This document shows, in pieces, positions 35,942 to 44,755 of a stretch of DNA of 46,405 nucleotides. The notes below the pieces were generated by a model. The model searched no databases. It worked only from the letters and a program-made list of their open reading frames with translations, and was not told where the DNA came from. The stretch is from assembly GCF_014696315.1 (NCBI RefSeq), contig NZ_JACJPX010000064.1:1-46405 (forward strand), given 5' to 3'. Each line of letters begins with the position of its first letter. Within the stretch, counting starts at the first letter, position 1. A program made the translations under genes and the position numbers. Source of the stretch: Calothrix membranacea FACHB-236 (GTDB taxonomy: Bacteria > Cyanobacteriota > Cyanobacteriia > Cyanobacteriales > Nostocaceae).

Positions 35942-37456
35942 ATGATCAATGCCGTCATTGCGGTTACCTTACCAGCTAATGCATCCACAGATGGAGAGCA
36001 AAATTTTACACTCAATGAACAATCAACGGCTGAAATCACTCAAGTATCTGAGTTATCGGATGTGCAACCAACGGATTGGGCTTTTGTGGCGCTGCAATCT
36101 TTAATGCAACGGTATGGCTGCATTACAGGATATTCTCATCAAATTTACGCAGGCGATCGCATTTTAACTCGCCATGAATTTGCATCTGGGTTAAATGCTT
36201 GTCTCAATACCATTAAGCAACCAATGGCGCAAGCCGATATCTCAACTATGCAACGTTTGCAAACAGAATTTGCGGCGGAGTTAGCTACATTACAAAATCG
36301 TGTTGCAGGTTTGGAAAAGAAAATTACGGATTTGCAATCTCAACAATTTTCCACCACGACTAAATTAAGCGTTTCACTTGTCGCTGTTGTTAGTGATTTA
36401 ACTGGAGATACAGCCGATGGTAATCCAGATACTCAAATTGACTCCAATATTGCAGCAAATTACCGCACAAGACTGAATTTAATTACTAGCTTTACAGGTA
36501 AAGATAGATTATTAGTTCGTCTCCAAGCTTCTGATCGAGTCCCCAATTTTAATGGTGCTTCTAATACTAATATGACGCGCCTTTCTTTTGAAGTCGGCAA
36601 TACTAACAATAATCTCGATGTCAATTTGTTAGAATACCGTTTCCCTGTAGGCGACAATCTCAACTTTTATCTCTTTGCTAACGCTACATCCCATCACTAC
36701 TACGCCACAGTCTTAAATCCATATTTTGCCAGCTTTGGTGGTGCTAAAGGTTCTCCTTCTCGCTTTTTAGAACGCAATCCCATTTATCGCATTGGATTTA
36801 TCAGTCCGGCTGGTGTCGCAGCAGTTTATAAATTAAACTCAGCTATTCGTCTTGATATGGGATATTTAGCTGAAAATACCAATGATATTAATCAAGGACT
36901 ATTTGGCGGAACCTATAGCGCTTTAGCACAAATTTCTGTTGCACCTACAAAAAATTTAGAATTAGCTTTAACTTATCTCCGCAATTATTCCCCTGATGGC
37001 AATTTACTCCATCGTACAGGTAGCACTTCTGCTAATATTCCCTTTGGTGCAAATGTACCGTTAATATCCAATGCTTATGGTGTAGAAGCTTTATGGAGAG
37101 TTACACCAAAGTTTGCTGTAAGTAGCTGGTTTGGATATATTAACGCTGAACGAGTTGATGGTATTGCTGGCAATGCTGATATTATTAACTATGCAGTAAA
37201 TTTTGCTTTTCCTGATTTATTTAAAGCTAACGCTGTAGGTGGTTTAGGCTTAGGAATGCCACCAAAAGTAATTAACAATACGATTGCTAGCCGTGAAGAT
37301 TTAGGCACTGGTTTACATATAGAAGCTTTCTATCAATACCCTTTGACTGAGAATATTACCCTCATTCCTGGGGTTATGTATCTCACAAACCCTAATCATA
37401 ACCAAGATAATAAAGATATTTTTGTGGGTACGATTAGAACCGTATTTAATTTTTAA
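35942..37456 (+). CDS. SLH-domain OprB-type porin (cyanobacterial iron-uptake porin family)
   Basis: An outer-membrane porin of about 504 residues. An SLH domain (about 35-90; LSDVQPTDWAFVALQSLM and YAGDRILTRHEFASGLNACL) anchors it to the cell wall. A coiled coil (about 100-140; LQNRVAGLEKKITDLQSQ) bridges the periplasm. The rest is an OprB-like beta barrel ending in Phe (RTVFNF). It would let small solutes or inorganic ions pass; some relatives are called iron uptake porins. The N-terminus is odd: from ATG 35942 the leader MINAVIAVTLPANAS has no basic residue and is short. The frame is open upstream to a TTG at 35846 and includes another TTG at 35906, so the true start may be non-ATG, or the signal peptide is damaged. 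Confidence 0.85.
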   Translation: MINAVIAVTLPANASTDGEQNFTLNEQSTAEITQVSELSDVQPTDWAFVALQSLMQRYGCITGYSHQIYAGDRILTRHEFASGLNACLNTIKQPMAQADISTMQRLQTEFAAELATLQNRVAGLEKKITDLQSQQFSTTTKLSVSLVAVVSDLTGDTADGNPDTQIDSNIAANYRTRLNLITSFTGKDRLLVRLQASDRVPNFNGASNTNMTRLSFEVGNTNNNLDVNLLEYRFPVGDNLNFYLFANATSHHYYATVLNPYFASFGGAKGSPSRFLERNPIYRIGFISPAGVAAVYKLNSAIRLDMGYLAENTNDINQGLFGGTYSALAQISVAPTKNLELALTYLRNYSPDGNLLHRTGSTSANIPFGANVPLISNAYGVEALWRVTPKFAVSSWFGYINAERVDGIAGNADIINYAVNFAFPDLFKANAVGGLGLGMPPKVINNTIASREDLGTGLHIEAFYQYPLTENITLIPGVMYLTNPNHNQDNKDIFVGTIRTVFNF

Positions 37457-38071
37457 GCTTCTTTACTAATTCCGAGGTTATTTATAACGTAAAAAAATTA
37501 TTGTAAGGTGTGTTAGGTGCTTATTTCTGATATGATTTGTTATTAAATTACTATCCTAACGCCTAATAACCCATCCACGCAGCGGTGCTTTACGGCTAAA
37601 TTTCATTGTCTCTACGTCCCATATCCTTTCATAGCCGTAACACAATACCACTTGCTACAATCCGGGAAACCCGCGCAACGCAGTGGCTCCCCTACTTAAG
37701 ATTTACGAATTAATATTTTGGTAATAATGTAATGATGTATGCGGAAACATCTTTACCAAATTTGTATAAAACAAGATTTATTCCTTTTGATATAAAAATA
37801 ATAAATTAAGCAAAACTATTGATAGATATATGAATACTCCTTTTTTGGTAATAGTAGTTTTATTTACTTATACTATTTTGAAAAAAGAACGCGACAGATG
37901 GTTAGGTAAGGGCACGGCATCCACAATCTTTTGGCATATCCAATATCTTACTAGTGCCGTGCCCCTACAAATAATTTATCTATCACAAACATTATTTCAA
38001 TTGGCATGACAATTATTGAATAATGAAAAATAAAATTTAAGTAAGTTAAGCACAATAATTTTTATTCGTTT
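37457..38071. other. Gene-free gap holding a MITE copy
   Basis: About 600 bp between the porin and the MscS gene. It has no plausible open frame. It contains fragments of dispersed repeats (GCGCAACGCAGTGGCTCCCC near 37675) and the MITE-like element at 37871-38007. The remainder is AT-rich and should hold the MscS promoter. Confidence 0.5.
37871..38007. mobile_element. MITE-like element, copy 3
   Basis: A 137-bp palindromic element running from TACTATTTTGAA to TTGGCAT, with inverted blocks GGGCACGGCAT and TGCCGTGCCCC. Its reverse complement aligns with copy 2 (29388-29516), and its left end (GCGACAGATGGTTAGG) matches the left end of copy 1 (28268-28371). Confidence 0.75.
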
Positions 38072-39733
38072 ATGAAAAGCTTGCGTCTATTTCAAAAAGC
38101 TATTGCTACTCTTGTGATTTTCGTAATGATAATAATAGGATGGCTTGTAGCTACTGAAATGCAGTTACAAGCTCAATTAATACCAACAGCTATTATCACA
38201 ATCGATGGAAACAAATTATTTGAAGTTACAGAATCAGGACAGTTTAGTGCAGAAAATCGTGCGGCTGATGCTAATTTAATTTTAAAAGAAGCAGTTAGCT
38301 CTCCAAATCCTGTTAAAGTAGAGATTGTAGAAATTAATCAATTACCTGTAATTTTAGTTAATAGCCGCCATTTACTGACAGTAACGCAACAAGATATTCC
38401 AACTGGCAGAACAAAAGAGGAACAAGCTACAATTTGGGCGCAACGAATTACAGAAGCAGTTCAGCAAGGACAAGAAGAACGCAGATTAAGTTATTTTTGG
38501 CGAGCAATATTATTAGTAATTCTTTCTTTATTAAGTGCGATCGCACTCCATATAATTTTAGGTAGGGTTGGGCGCTATTGGTTACGCAGACTGGTTCCCA
38601 CAGAAGCGAATCACCCAGAAACAGGGGCGCAACCGAGAAGTATAGAATTGTTTCTCAAATTGACGCTTTTTGCAGTGCGATCGCTCCTCTGGATAGGTAC
38701 ATTGATTTATATTACTGACTTATTCCCCTTGACGCGAGAATGGAGCCGACGCATTGCTAATATTCTGTGGATGAGTTTAACATCACCAGTAATCAATCTG
38801 GGGAAAAGTTCTTATTCAGTAATCAATATAATTGTTTTTATTAGCTTATTTTTTGGTGTGTTAGCAATTGCGAGTACTATAACTAATCTACTGCGATCGC
38901 GTGTACTCAGCATCACTAATGTCAGCCGTGGCGTTCAAGAATCAATTGCAGTTGCAATTAATTACAGTCTGATTTTTATCGGTACAGTTGTGCTGCTACA
39001 AATTTGGGGATTAGACATTAGTTCTCTAGCTATAGTAGCCAGTGTTTTAGGTGTGGCGATTGGGTTTGGTTTGCAAGGAGTTGCTAAAGAGTTAGTTAGT
39101 GGTTTTGTCATTACTTTTGAGCGTGCTATTGAAGTTGGAGATTTTGTAGAAATTGGCGAATTTATGGGAACAGTCGAGAGGTTAAATGCTCGCAGTACTC
39201 ACATTCGCACTTTAGATGACACAGTAGTAATTGTGCCAAATTCTCGCTTATTAGATACAGAAGTAGTTAATTGGAACTATCAAAGAGCAACATCGCGTTT
39301 AGTAGTACCTGTGCGTGTGGCTTACGGTACAAGTATCAATAATATACGCGCTGCATTATTAGAAGCAGCACGTGAAAATCATGATGTTTTAAAAAAACCA
39401 GCACCTCTTGTTTGGTTTAAAGGATATGGTGAAGATCATTTAAATTTTCAGTTGTTGGTTTGGATTATCAAACCCAGAAAGCAGTTTCAAATTAAGAGCG
39501 ACTTATATTTTCGCATTGATGAGATTCTCCAAGATAAAAATATTCATGTTCCTTTTCCCCAACGCTCTTTGCATTTGCGTTCTGGAAGTTTACCATTAGA
39601 GATTTCACCAAAGTTAGAAGATAATTTATCGCAAATTTCTGAAGCTTTGATAACTTGGTTAAAACACCAATCACAAATCAATAAAGCCAATGATGCTAAA
39701 AATTCTCCATCTAACAACCACAAGCAAGATTAA
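38072..39733 (+). CDS. MscS family mechanosensitive channel
   Basis: A 553-residue membrane protein. An N-terminal hydrophobic segment (about 8-28) acts as signal or anchor. A periplasmic domain (about 35-140) follows, then several TM helices between 144 and 345. The pore helix is recognisable near 318-345 (AIVASVLGVAIGFGLQGVAK, then ELVSGF), with the Gly/Ala pattern of MscS TM3. The beta domain follows (VGDFVEIGEFMGTVERLNAR, then LDDTVVIVPNSRLL, the MscS signature), and then the cytoplasmic alpha/beta domain to about 505. The last 45 residues are a polar tail. It releases solutes when membrane tension rises, protecting against osmotic downshock. The gene stands alone behind a MITE-containing gap. 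The ATG is the first in frame and begins a normal leader. Confidence 0.92.
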   Translation: MKSLRLFQKAIATLVIFVMIIIGWLVATEMQLQAQLIPTAIITIDGNKLFEVTESGQFSAENRAADANLILKEAVSSPNPVKVEIVEINQLPVILVNSRHLLTVTQQDIPTGRTKEEQATIWAQRITEAVQQGQEERRLSYFWRAILLVILSLLSAIALHIILGRVGRYWLRRLVPTEANHPETGAQPRSIELFLKLTLFAVRSLLWIGTLIYITDLFPLTREWSRRIANILWMSLTSPVINLGKSSYSVINIIVFISLFFGVLAIASTITNLLRSRVLSITNVSRGVQESIAVAINYSLIFIGTVVLLQIWGLDISSLAIVASVLGVAIGFGLQGVAKELVSGFVITFERAIEVGDFVEIGEFMGTVERLNARSTHIRTLDDTVVIVPNSRLLDTEVVNWNYQRATSRLVVPVRVAYGTSINNIRAALLEAARENHDVLKKPAPLVWFKGYGEDHLNFQLLVWIIKPRKQFQIKSDLYFRIDEILQDKNIHVPFPQRSLHLRSGSLPLEISPKLEDNLSQISEALITWLKHQSQINKANDAKNSPSNNHKQD

Positions 39734-39862
39734 TTCCACATCAATCATGTGAATTGTTGTGTGGCAAAATTCCCTATCAATAATTCAAACCCATATTCCG
39801 CAAAATTATATTTATATAATTGTATTTACTAAACACGTTACTTAATTCCCTATATGCTTGAA

Positions 39863-40285
39863 TTATATTTCTTTCTCATCAAAGATTAGTGACCACCAAA
39901 TACCTTTTTTAGTCTCTAGAGCTTGGTAATCACGGCAATCAATTGCCGCTTTTGTTAAAACATCCGAAGGATTTACCGCACATTGAAGATACTTACTGCG
40001 TGAGAAGAATCGACAATTATGACAGGGATATTCATGTGATACATTGATTTTGTGAAATTCCCGCTCAATCTTGAGCTTATGATAAAAAACTATCCCTGCC
40101 ATTGCTAAAAATGCAATAGGCCCTACAATTAAACTTGCTTCAATATTAGTAGAGCTATCAATATTTTCTATAGGAAAAGTCTCTACATCAGTTTGTTCTA
40201 AAATCAGCCTAGTTCTAAGTGAATTCATTCTCAGGGAATTTGGAAGATGAGGGTTTATCTGTTGTAAAAGTTCATTGGTTGACAT
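39863..40285 (-). CDS. Small single-pass membrane protein with a cysteine motif
   Basis: A 140-residue protein with a polar N-terminus (1-50), one TM helix (about 50-68; ASLIVGPIAFLAMAGIVFYH) and a C-terminal domain with four cysteines: CHNC, then LQCAVNP, then AIDCRDY. The spacing (C-x2-C-x11-C-x15-C, approximately) could bind a metal ion or a small cluster. Cyanobacteria have many short proteins ending in such a CxxCRFF...CAVNP...CRDY domain, but I know no function. AGAGGT before the ATG serves as ribosome-binding site. It is a single gene, convergent with the MscS gene. Confidence 0.7.
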   Translation of the reverse strand: MSTNELLQQINPHLPNSLRMNSLRTRLILEQTDVETFPIENIDSSTNIEASLIVGPIAFLAMAGIVFYHKLKIEREFHKINVSHEYPCHNCRFFSRSKYLQCAVNPSDVLTKAAIDCRDYQALETKKGIWWSLIFDEKEI

Positions 40286-40356
40286 AGGATTTACCTCTCG
40301 CTTAATTTATTAGTGAAATTTGAGCGATCGCTACCAAGGTGCTAATATCAAAATTC

Positions 40357-40415
40357 AAGTAATGAGTAATAAGTAGTGAGTAATAAGTAAATTTCCTACT
40401 CATTACTCATTACTT
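40357..40415. other. Hairpin followed by a T-run in a gene-free stretch
   Basis: A 14-bp stem (AAGTAATGAGTAAT with its complement), a loop made of further AGTAATAAGT repeats, then seven T. The shape is that of an intrinsic terminator on the plus strand, yet no annotated plus-strand gene ends nearby (the closest ends at 39733). It could close an unannotated small RNA or be an interspersed repeat. The rest of 40286-40594 shows nothing. Confidence 0.4.
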
Positions 40416-40594
40416 TTTTTATTAACTTCTATCTGAAGTCAATCTGCTGGTGTAGCCCGTACATTGCCTTGATAGCGATTACTTTTGAGCATGACAAGCA
40501 AATGTGACTGGAAAGTGACGAAGTATTCAAAATCATGGCAATTTATTTGCCACAATTAGCCTGACCCAGGTATTTTTGATTGTGGAGATAAAAA

Positions 40595-41341
40595 ATGCAG
40601 ATAGTTAAACGCAATGTTGAGTTGAGAGTCGATGACAGTTTAATGCGCGTTTATCTCGCATCTCCCAAACCCAGCGGCACCTACCCAGGTATTGTATTTT
40701 ATAGCGACATTTATCAGTTAGGTGGTGCGATGATTCGTTTGGTTAACTACCTGGCGGGTTTTGGCTATGTAGTTGCAGCACCAGAAATTTTTCACCGCAC
40801 TGAAGCAATTGGTCACGTGATTGAGCCGGATGATTTAGGGAGAATGCGGGGTAATGACAATGCCCGCCGAACTGCGATCGCAGCTTATGATGCAGATACT
40901 CGTGCTGTGATTGATTTTCTGAAAGCTGACAGTGCAGTTGCTACCGGAAAAATCGGCACTCTCGGCTTTTGTATTGGCGGTCATTTAGCCTTTCGCGCCG
41001 CCTTCCAAACTGAAATGAAAGCAATAGCTTGTTGTTACCCTACAGGCATTCCCAGCGGTAAGTTAGGTCAGGGAGTCGCTGATACAATTACACGGGTGGG
41101 AGAAATCACAGGCGAAATGCTCATGGTTTTTGGCACCCTTGACCCCCATATTCCAGAAAGCGATCGCCACACTTTAATCACAGCAATGGAAAACGCTGGT
41201 ATCCCGCATCAAGTTCTCTTGTACGAAGCAGAGCATACTTTCATGCGTGATGATGGTTATCGCTATGATTCCGTTGCTGCTACCTCCGCTTGGTCAGCAA
41301 TCACAGCTTTCTTTGAACACATATTTACAACTGTAAATTAA
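40595..41341 (+). CDS. Dienelactone hydrolase family protein
   Basis: A 248-residue soluble alpha/beta hydrolase of the dienelactone hydrolase family. The catalytic triad is visible: Cys126 in the nucleophile elbow GFCIGGH, Asp183 in GTLDPHIP and His214 in EAEHTFMRDDG. The length and the Cys nucleophile are normal for the family. In cyanobacteria, which lack the chlorocatechol pathway, such enzymes hydrolyse unknown esters or lactones. It has no signal peptide. GTGGAGATAAAAA precedes the ATG. It is a single gene; nothing around it points to a pathway. Confidence 0.9.
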   Translation: MQIVKRNVELRVDDSLMRVYLASPKPSGTYPGIVFYSDIYQLGGAMIRLVNYLAGFGYVVAAPEIFHRTEAIGHVIEPDDLGRMRGNDNARRTAIAAYDADTRAVIDFLKADSAVATGKIGTLGFCIGGHLAFRAAFQTEMKAIACCYPTGIPSGKLGQGVADTITRVGEITGEMLMVFGTLDPHIPESDRHTLITAMENAGIPHQVLLYEAEHTFMRDDGYRYDSVAATSAWSAITAFFEHIFTTVN

Positions 41342-41510
41342 CCTTCTTTCCCCTTTTTCCCTGCCCCCTGCCCCTTTCCCCTCATCCCCTTAGGACTGCT
41401 TGACTGCTAGGATTATTTGCACTTAAGGTAGTGTTTCGACAGCGATCGCTGTAATTAACCTTACATCTACCCAGAGAGTAAAAACTACCAAAAAAATCAG
41501 GGGCAAGACA

Positions 41511-41909
41511 TTGAAACAAGAGCAAATCATCCTGGGAAGCATCACCGCCACCGTATCTGCAATAGGGCTGGGATATTTAGGCGCACAATATTTGAATCAA
41601 ACTACTATGTATACTGTTGCTGGTGCCATGCTGGGACTTGGCGCAACAGCACAAATTAGGCAACTCAAGCCTAAATCTAAACGCCAAACACCAAGGCTAC
41701 TACTATTACCTGCTGCTTCATCAATTCCTGTACATGAAGAACCACAGCCGCAGTTAATAATGCAACCACTTTTTCAGTCCATTGAACAAAGTCTTGAGCA
41801 TCATAGTGAGATTATTGAACTGGATGCGAGTACAGAAGTTATAGAAGTTAGATCGGAAGTCGATCCAGTAATTGAACGCTTTATTCAACTGGGTTTGGAA
41901 GAATTTTAA
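41511..41909 (+). CDS. Small membrane protein of unknown function, TTG start
   Basis: A 132-residue protein. The first 45 residues form a glycine-rich hydrophobic hairpin (ILGSITATVSAIGLGYLGAQ and TVAGAMLGLGATAQI), probably two short membrane helices with glycine-zipper spacing. The rest is a basic linker (KPKSKRQTPR) and an acidic C-terminal part rich in Glu. I recognise no family. The start is a TTG at 41511, supported by AGGGGC nine bases upstream and by the hydrophobic segment beginning at once. It is convergent with the small gene at 42071, with a large hairpin between. Confidence 0.6.
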   Translation: MKQEQIILGSITATVSAIGLGYLGAQYLNQTTMYTVAGAMLGLGATAQIRQLKPKSKRQTPRLLLLPAASSIPVHEEPQPQLIMQPLFQSIEQSLEHHSEIIELDASTEVIEVRSEVDPVIERFIQLGLEEF

Positions 41910-41962
41910 TATTTGAGGGACTGGGGATTGGTGACTAGGGATTGGGGAAAAATGACAAACAC

Positions 41963-42017
41963 GCTTGTTCGTGTTGAGTAATTTTTAGTTGGCGATCGCA
42001 CTCAACACGGAACAAGC
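41963..42017. terminator. Large hairpin between convergent genes
   Basis: Arms of 16 and 17 bases (GCTTGTTCGTGTTGAG, and CTCAACACGGAACAAGC with one bulged base) around a 22-nt loop that contains a HIP1 octamer. It lies between genes ending at 41909 and 42071, so it is probably a two-way terminator. An STRR fragment (GGGGATTGGTGACTAGGGA) sits just before it. Confidence 0.6.
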
Positions 42018-42070
42018 TACACCTTCAATAGGTAAAATCCCACTTTTGCATCTAGGGGAAGCGTATCTAT

Positions 42071-42274
42071 TTACATTTCGCTGCCAATCACTTCTAAAGG
42101 AATCTCTTCGGGATTGCCAATCAGATGCCAAAACAGCGTAATATCTCCGGCGGCGCTGGCAATAAACTGTAATTTTTCAGTTGTCGCACCATTATCCATT
42201 GCAGCTAAAAAATTCTTAGCTGCAAGTATGGTACTCTCTTCTCTCAAGGTTTTCCACTCGGCTTTTCTCACCAT
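42071..42274 (-). CDS. Small protein of unknown function
   Basis: A 67-residue soluble protein (begins VRKAEWKTLREESTILAAKN) with predicted helices and a short hydrophobic patch (ITLFWHLIG). No family is recognised. Support for being real comes from GGGGTAAAA before the ATG, a balanced protein-like composition, and a stop facing a good terminator hairpin. There is no obvious functional neighbour. Confidence 0.6.
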   Translation of the reverse strand: MVRKAEWKTLREESTILAAKNFLAAMDNGATTEKLQFIASAAGDITLFWHLIGNPEEIPLEVIGSEM

Positions 42275-42702
42275 TTTTACCCCAAAAGATTAAAAAGATT
42301 AAATTTAAATTTATTTTTATAATGCTCAAAATACTCTTGAGTTCGCATCAACCTTGAGTATCATGTCTAATGGAATAAGCCTTATTAAATACTTCTTGGC
42401 CTTACATATCACCTCTGAGAATATGCGAAAACAATACAGCGCGCAGGTACGCGATCGCTGTTCGTTTATTAAATAAGTCTTAGAATTGACTGATATACAA
42501 CTTACCAGAAAAGGGTTCAAGAGTACAACAACAAAATACCCTTCATATGACACGACTTTTGAACAGCACTTACTTAAGCAAAAGCTGCTGCACATCTCCC
42601 TGACTTTATTGAAAAAGTCAGGGAGCTAAATCTTGCTAAAAATAAGTGCATTCCACCTACTGCTGAATTTTTACCCACAACAAAATTCATCCCATTGGGT
42701 TG
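42275..42702. other. Gene-free stretch with one hairpin
   Basis: About 430 bp with no believable gene. A 12-bp perfect stem (CTCCCTGACTTT with its complement, loop of 6) at 42596-42625 lies about 80 bp beyond the stop of the sppA gene and could end its transcript, although no T-run follows. A HIP1-like site is at about 42451. Confidence 0.5.
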
Positions 42703-44535
42703 CTACTCAATTTTGAGGTTAAAGGGTAAACGTGCGTACACTCCTTGGGGATCGTTCATCTTTTGCAAAACAGATAATTCCTCTTGGAGTTTCGCAAATT
42801 CTGCGGTGAGGGGATTAGATTGTTTAACTTGCGCCTTGGGAATCCCTAAAATACTGCGCGCTTCTTGTGTAGATAAGCCAAAAAAGCGTTCTTCAAAGCT
42901 GCTATTTTGAGGATATTCTTTGACTTGCCAATCTTTACCGAGTTTTGCTTGTTTGGCTGCATATTCTATAGCTGCACTCAAACCGCCAATTTCATCGACT
43001 AAACCAATTTCTTTGGCGGCTGTACCAGACCAAACTCTACCTTGAGCAATCTCTGCAACCTTTGTTCCTGGGAGTTTGCGACCTTGGGATACTTTATTGA
43101 GGAACATATTGTAAATGCGGTTAACACTGCGCTGATAAAGTGCTAACTCTTCGGGCGATTTAGGGCGAGAAACGGTTTGACTATCTGCATAGCGTCCAGT
43201 TTTCACGGAATCCCAAGTGACACCGTTATCATTGGCTAATTTTTGTCCGTTGAACAGTAAGCCAAATACGCCAATAGAACCTGTAATTGTATTGGGTTCC
43301 GCAAAAATCCGGTTGGAATCGCTAGCTATCCAGTAACCACCAGAGGCGGCGACATCTCCCATTGAGACTACTACTGGTTTGACTTGGCGAGTTAATCGTA
43401 CTTCTCGTTGCATGACTTCAGCAGCTGTGGCGCTACCACCAGGACTATTAACCCGCAAAATCACAGCTTTGACATCATCATCTTGGCGGAGTTTATTGAA
43501 TATTTTCGCATAGCGATCGCCTCCAACTTCACCATCGCCGCCTTTACCATCAACTATCTCGCCTTCTGCATAGACTACAGCAATTTTATTCTTCGATTTG
43601 CGTTCTACACCTAATGATTTACCAGGAACTTGGGCGTACTCACTCAGGCTAATTTGGCGAAAGGTTTTATCATCTTTATCGCTATCGGTTAGCTTTTTCA
43701 AATCGCTAACCACTTCATCAACATAAGCTACCCGATCTACTAAACCATTAGATTTCGCTTGTGGTGCTTCTAATACTGCTTGATTATCTGCGATCGCCTG
43801 TAATTTTTCTCCGCCCATTTTCCGACTTGCACCGACAGCACTGCGCCATTCTCGCCAAACATCATCTAACAATTTCTGCGTTTGTTGGCGGTTTTCTGGA
43901 CTCAATTGTTTCAATATAAACGGTTCAACTGCGCCTTTAAATTTACCGACGCGGACAACCTGCACGCCAATCCCATATTTCTCTAATGCACCAGCTAGAA
44001 ACATTGGCTGAGAACTTAAACCGTTAACTTCCATCATCCCCAAGGGATTCAGGACAACGGTATCTGCTACGGAACTGAGATAATAATCCTTTTCCTCCCA
44101 GTCCTTACCATAAGCTATTACCTTTTTCCCCGCCGCACGAAACTGCTGCAATTCTTGGCGAATTTCCTTTAAGGATGCATAACCTGCACCATTACTTCCA
44201 GTCTGGCTTGCATCTAGGTAAATACCGACAATTCTTGGATCGCGTCGCGCTTTTTCTAAAGTATCCAAAACGCTGCGAAGTCCCATTCTGTTTTCTTCTA
44301 CACCTGAGACTACCTTTTGAATAAAGCCATCAGAACTCGGTTCGCCATCAGTGATGTTCATTGATAAGTCAAAAACAATCATAGATTTATCTTTGACTTC
44401 CGGCCCCGTATCTTTAGAACTAGCAGCTGCAAATAGCAATAAAAATAGTCCAGTAGTGCCAATACCACTGAAAATAATAAGTCCTAATAAGCTGCCAACC
44501 AAGCTAGCAAAGGTTTGTTGAAAAAAAGTACGCAT
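42703..44535 (-). CDS. sppA: Signal peptide peptidase SppA (protease IV), long form
   Basis: A 610-residue membrane-bound serine protease that degrades cleaved signal peptides; in cyanobacteria SppA is also linked to high-light acclimation. It is the long type with two homologous domains: an N-terminal TM helix (about 15-37), the N-domain with the catalytic Lys200 (VGKFKGAVEPF) and the C-domain with the nucleophile Ser398 (GDVAASGGYWIA). RVNSPGGS at 361-368 is the oxyanion-region motif. Length and both catalytic residues agree with the E. coli enzyme layout (Lys209, Ser409). The start is the first ATG, directly before the TM helix. It is followed upstream by an STRR array and then the IPP isomerase gene on the same strand. 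Confidence 0.95.
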   Translation of the reverse strand: MRTFFQQTFASLVGSLLGLIIFSGIGTTGLFLLLFAAASSKDTGPEVKDKSMIVFDLSMNITDGEPSSDGFIQKVVSGVEENRMGLRSVLDTLEKARRDPRIVGIYLDASQTGSNGAGYASLKEIRQELQQFRAAGKKVIAYGKDWEEKDYYLSSVADTVVLNPLGMMEVNGLSSQPMFLAGALEKYGIGVQVVRVGKFKGAVEPFILKQLSPENRQQTQKLLDDVWREWRSAVGASRKMGGEKLQAIADNQAVLEAPQAKSNGLVDRVAYVDEVVSDLKKLTDSDKDDKTFRQISLSEYAQVPGKSLGVERKSKNKIAVVYAEGEIVDGKGGDGEVGGDRYAKIFNKLRQDDDVKAVILRVNSPGGSATAAEVMQREVRLTRQVKPVVVSMGDVAASGGYWIASDSNRIFAEPNTITGSIGVFGLLFNGQKLANDNGVTWDSVKTGRYADSQTVSRPKSPEELALYQRSVNRIYNMFLNKVSQGRKLPGTKVAEIAQGRVWSGTAAKEIGLVDEIGGLSAAIEYAAKQAKLGKDWQVKEYPQNSSFEERFFGLSTQEARSILGIPKAQVKQSNPLTAEFAKLQEELSVLQKMNDPQGVYARLPFNLKIE

Positions 44536-44649
44536 AGAAGGATAAAGGCTGAAGTATGAAGTATGAAATATGAATGATGAACTATAAATAACGCAAAACT
44601 TGTTAAGCTAGCCCCACATGGAATCAACCAAGGGAAGAAAATCCTTTTC

Positions 44650-44706
44650 CCAATCCCCAGTCCCTAGTCCCTAGTCCCTAGTCACCAGTCACCAGTCCCC
44701 AATCCC
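44650..44706. repeat. Heptanucleotide tandem repeat
   Basis: Units of CCCTAGT, CACCAGT and CCCCAGT/CCCCAAT between the fni and sppA genes. Several closely related 7-mers sit in one array, which suggests stepwise divergence by slippage. Confidence 0.9.
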
Positions 44707-44755
44707 TTACAATTCACCCTGAAAATTTCCATCTGTGTGTTTACATACACAATCA

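Noticed and set aside
42326-42595. 89-residue minus-strand open frame between the small gene and sppA
   Set aside because: Cys/Phe/Leu-rich composition typical of chance translation of AT-rich DNA; no ribosome-binding site or neighbour support.
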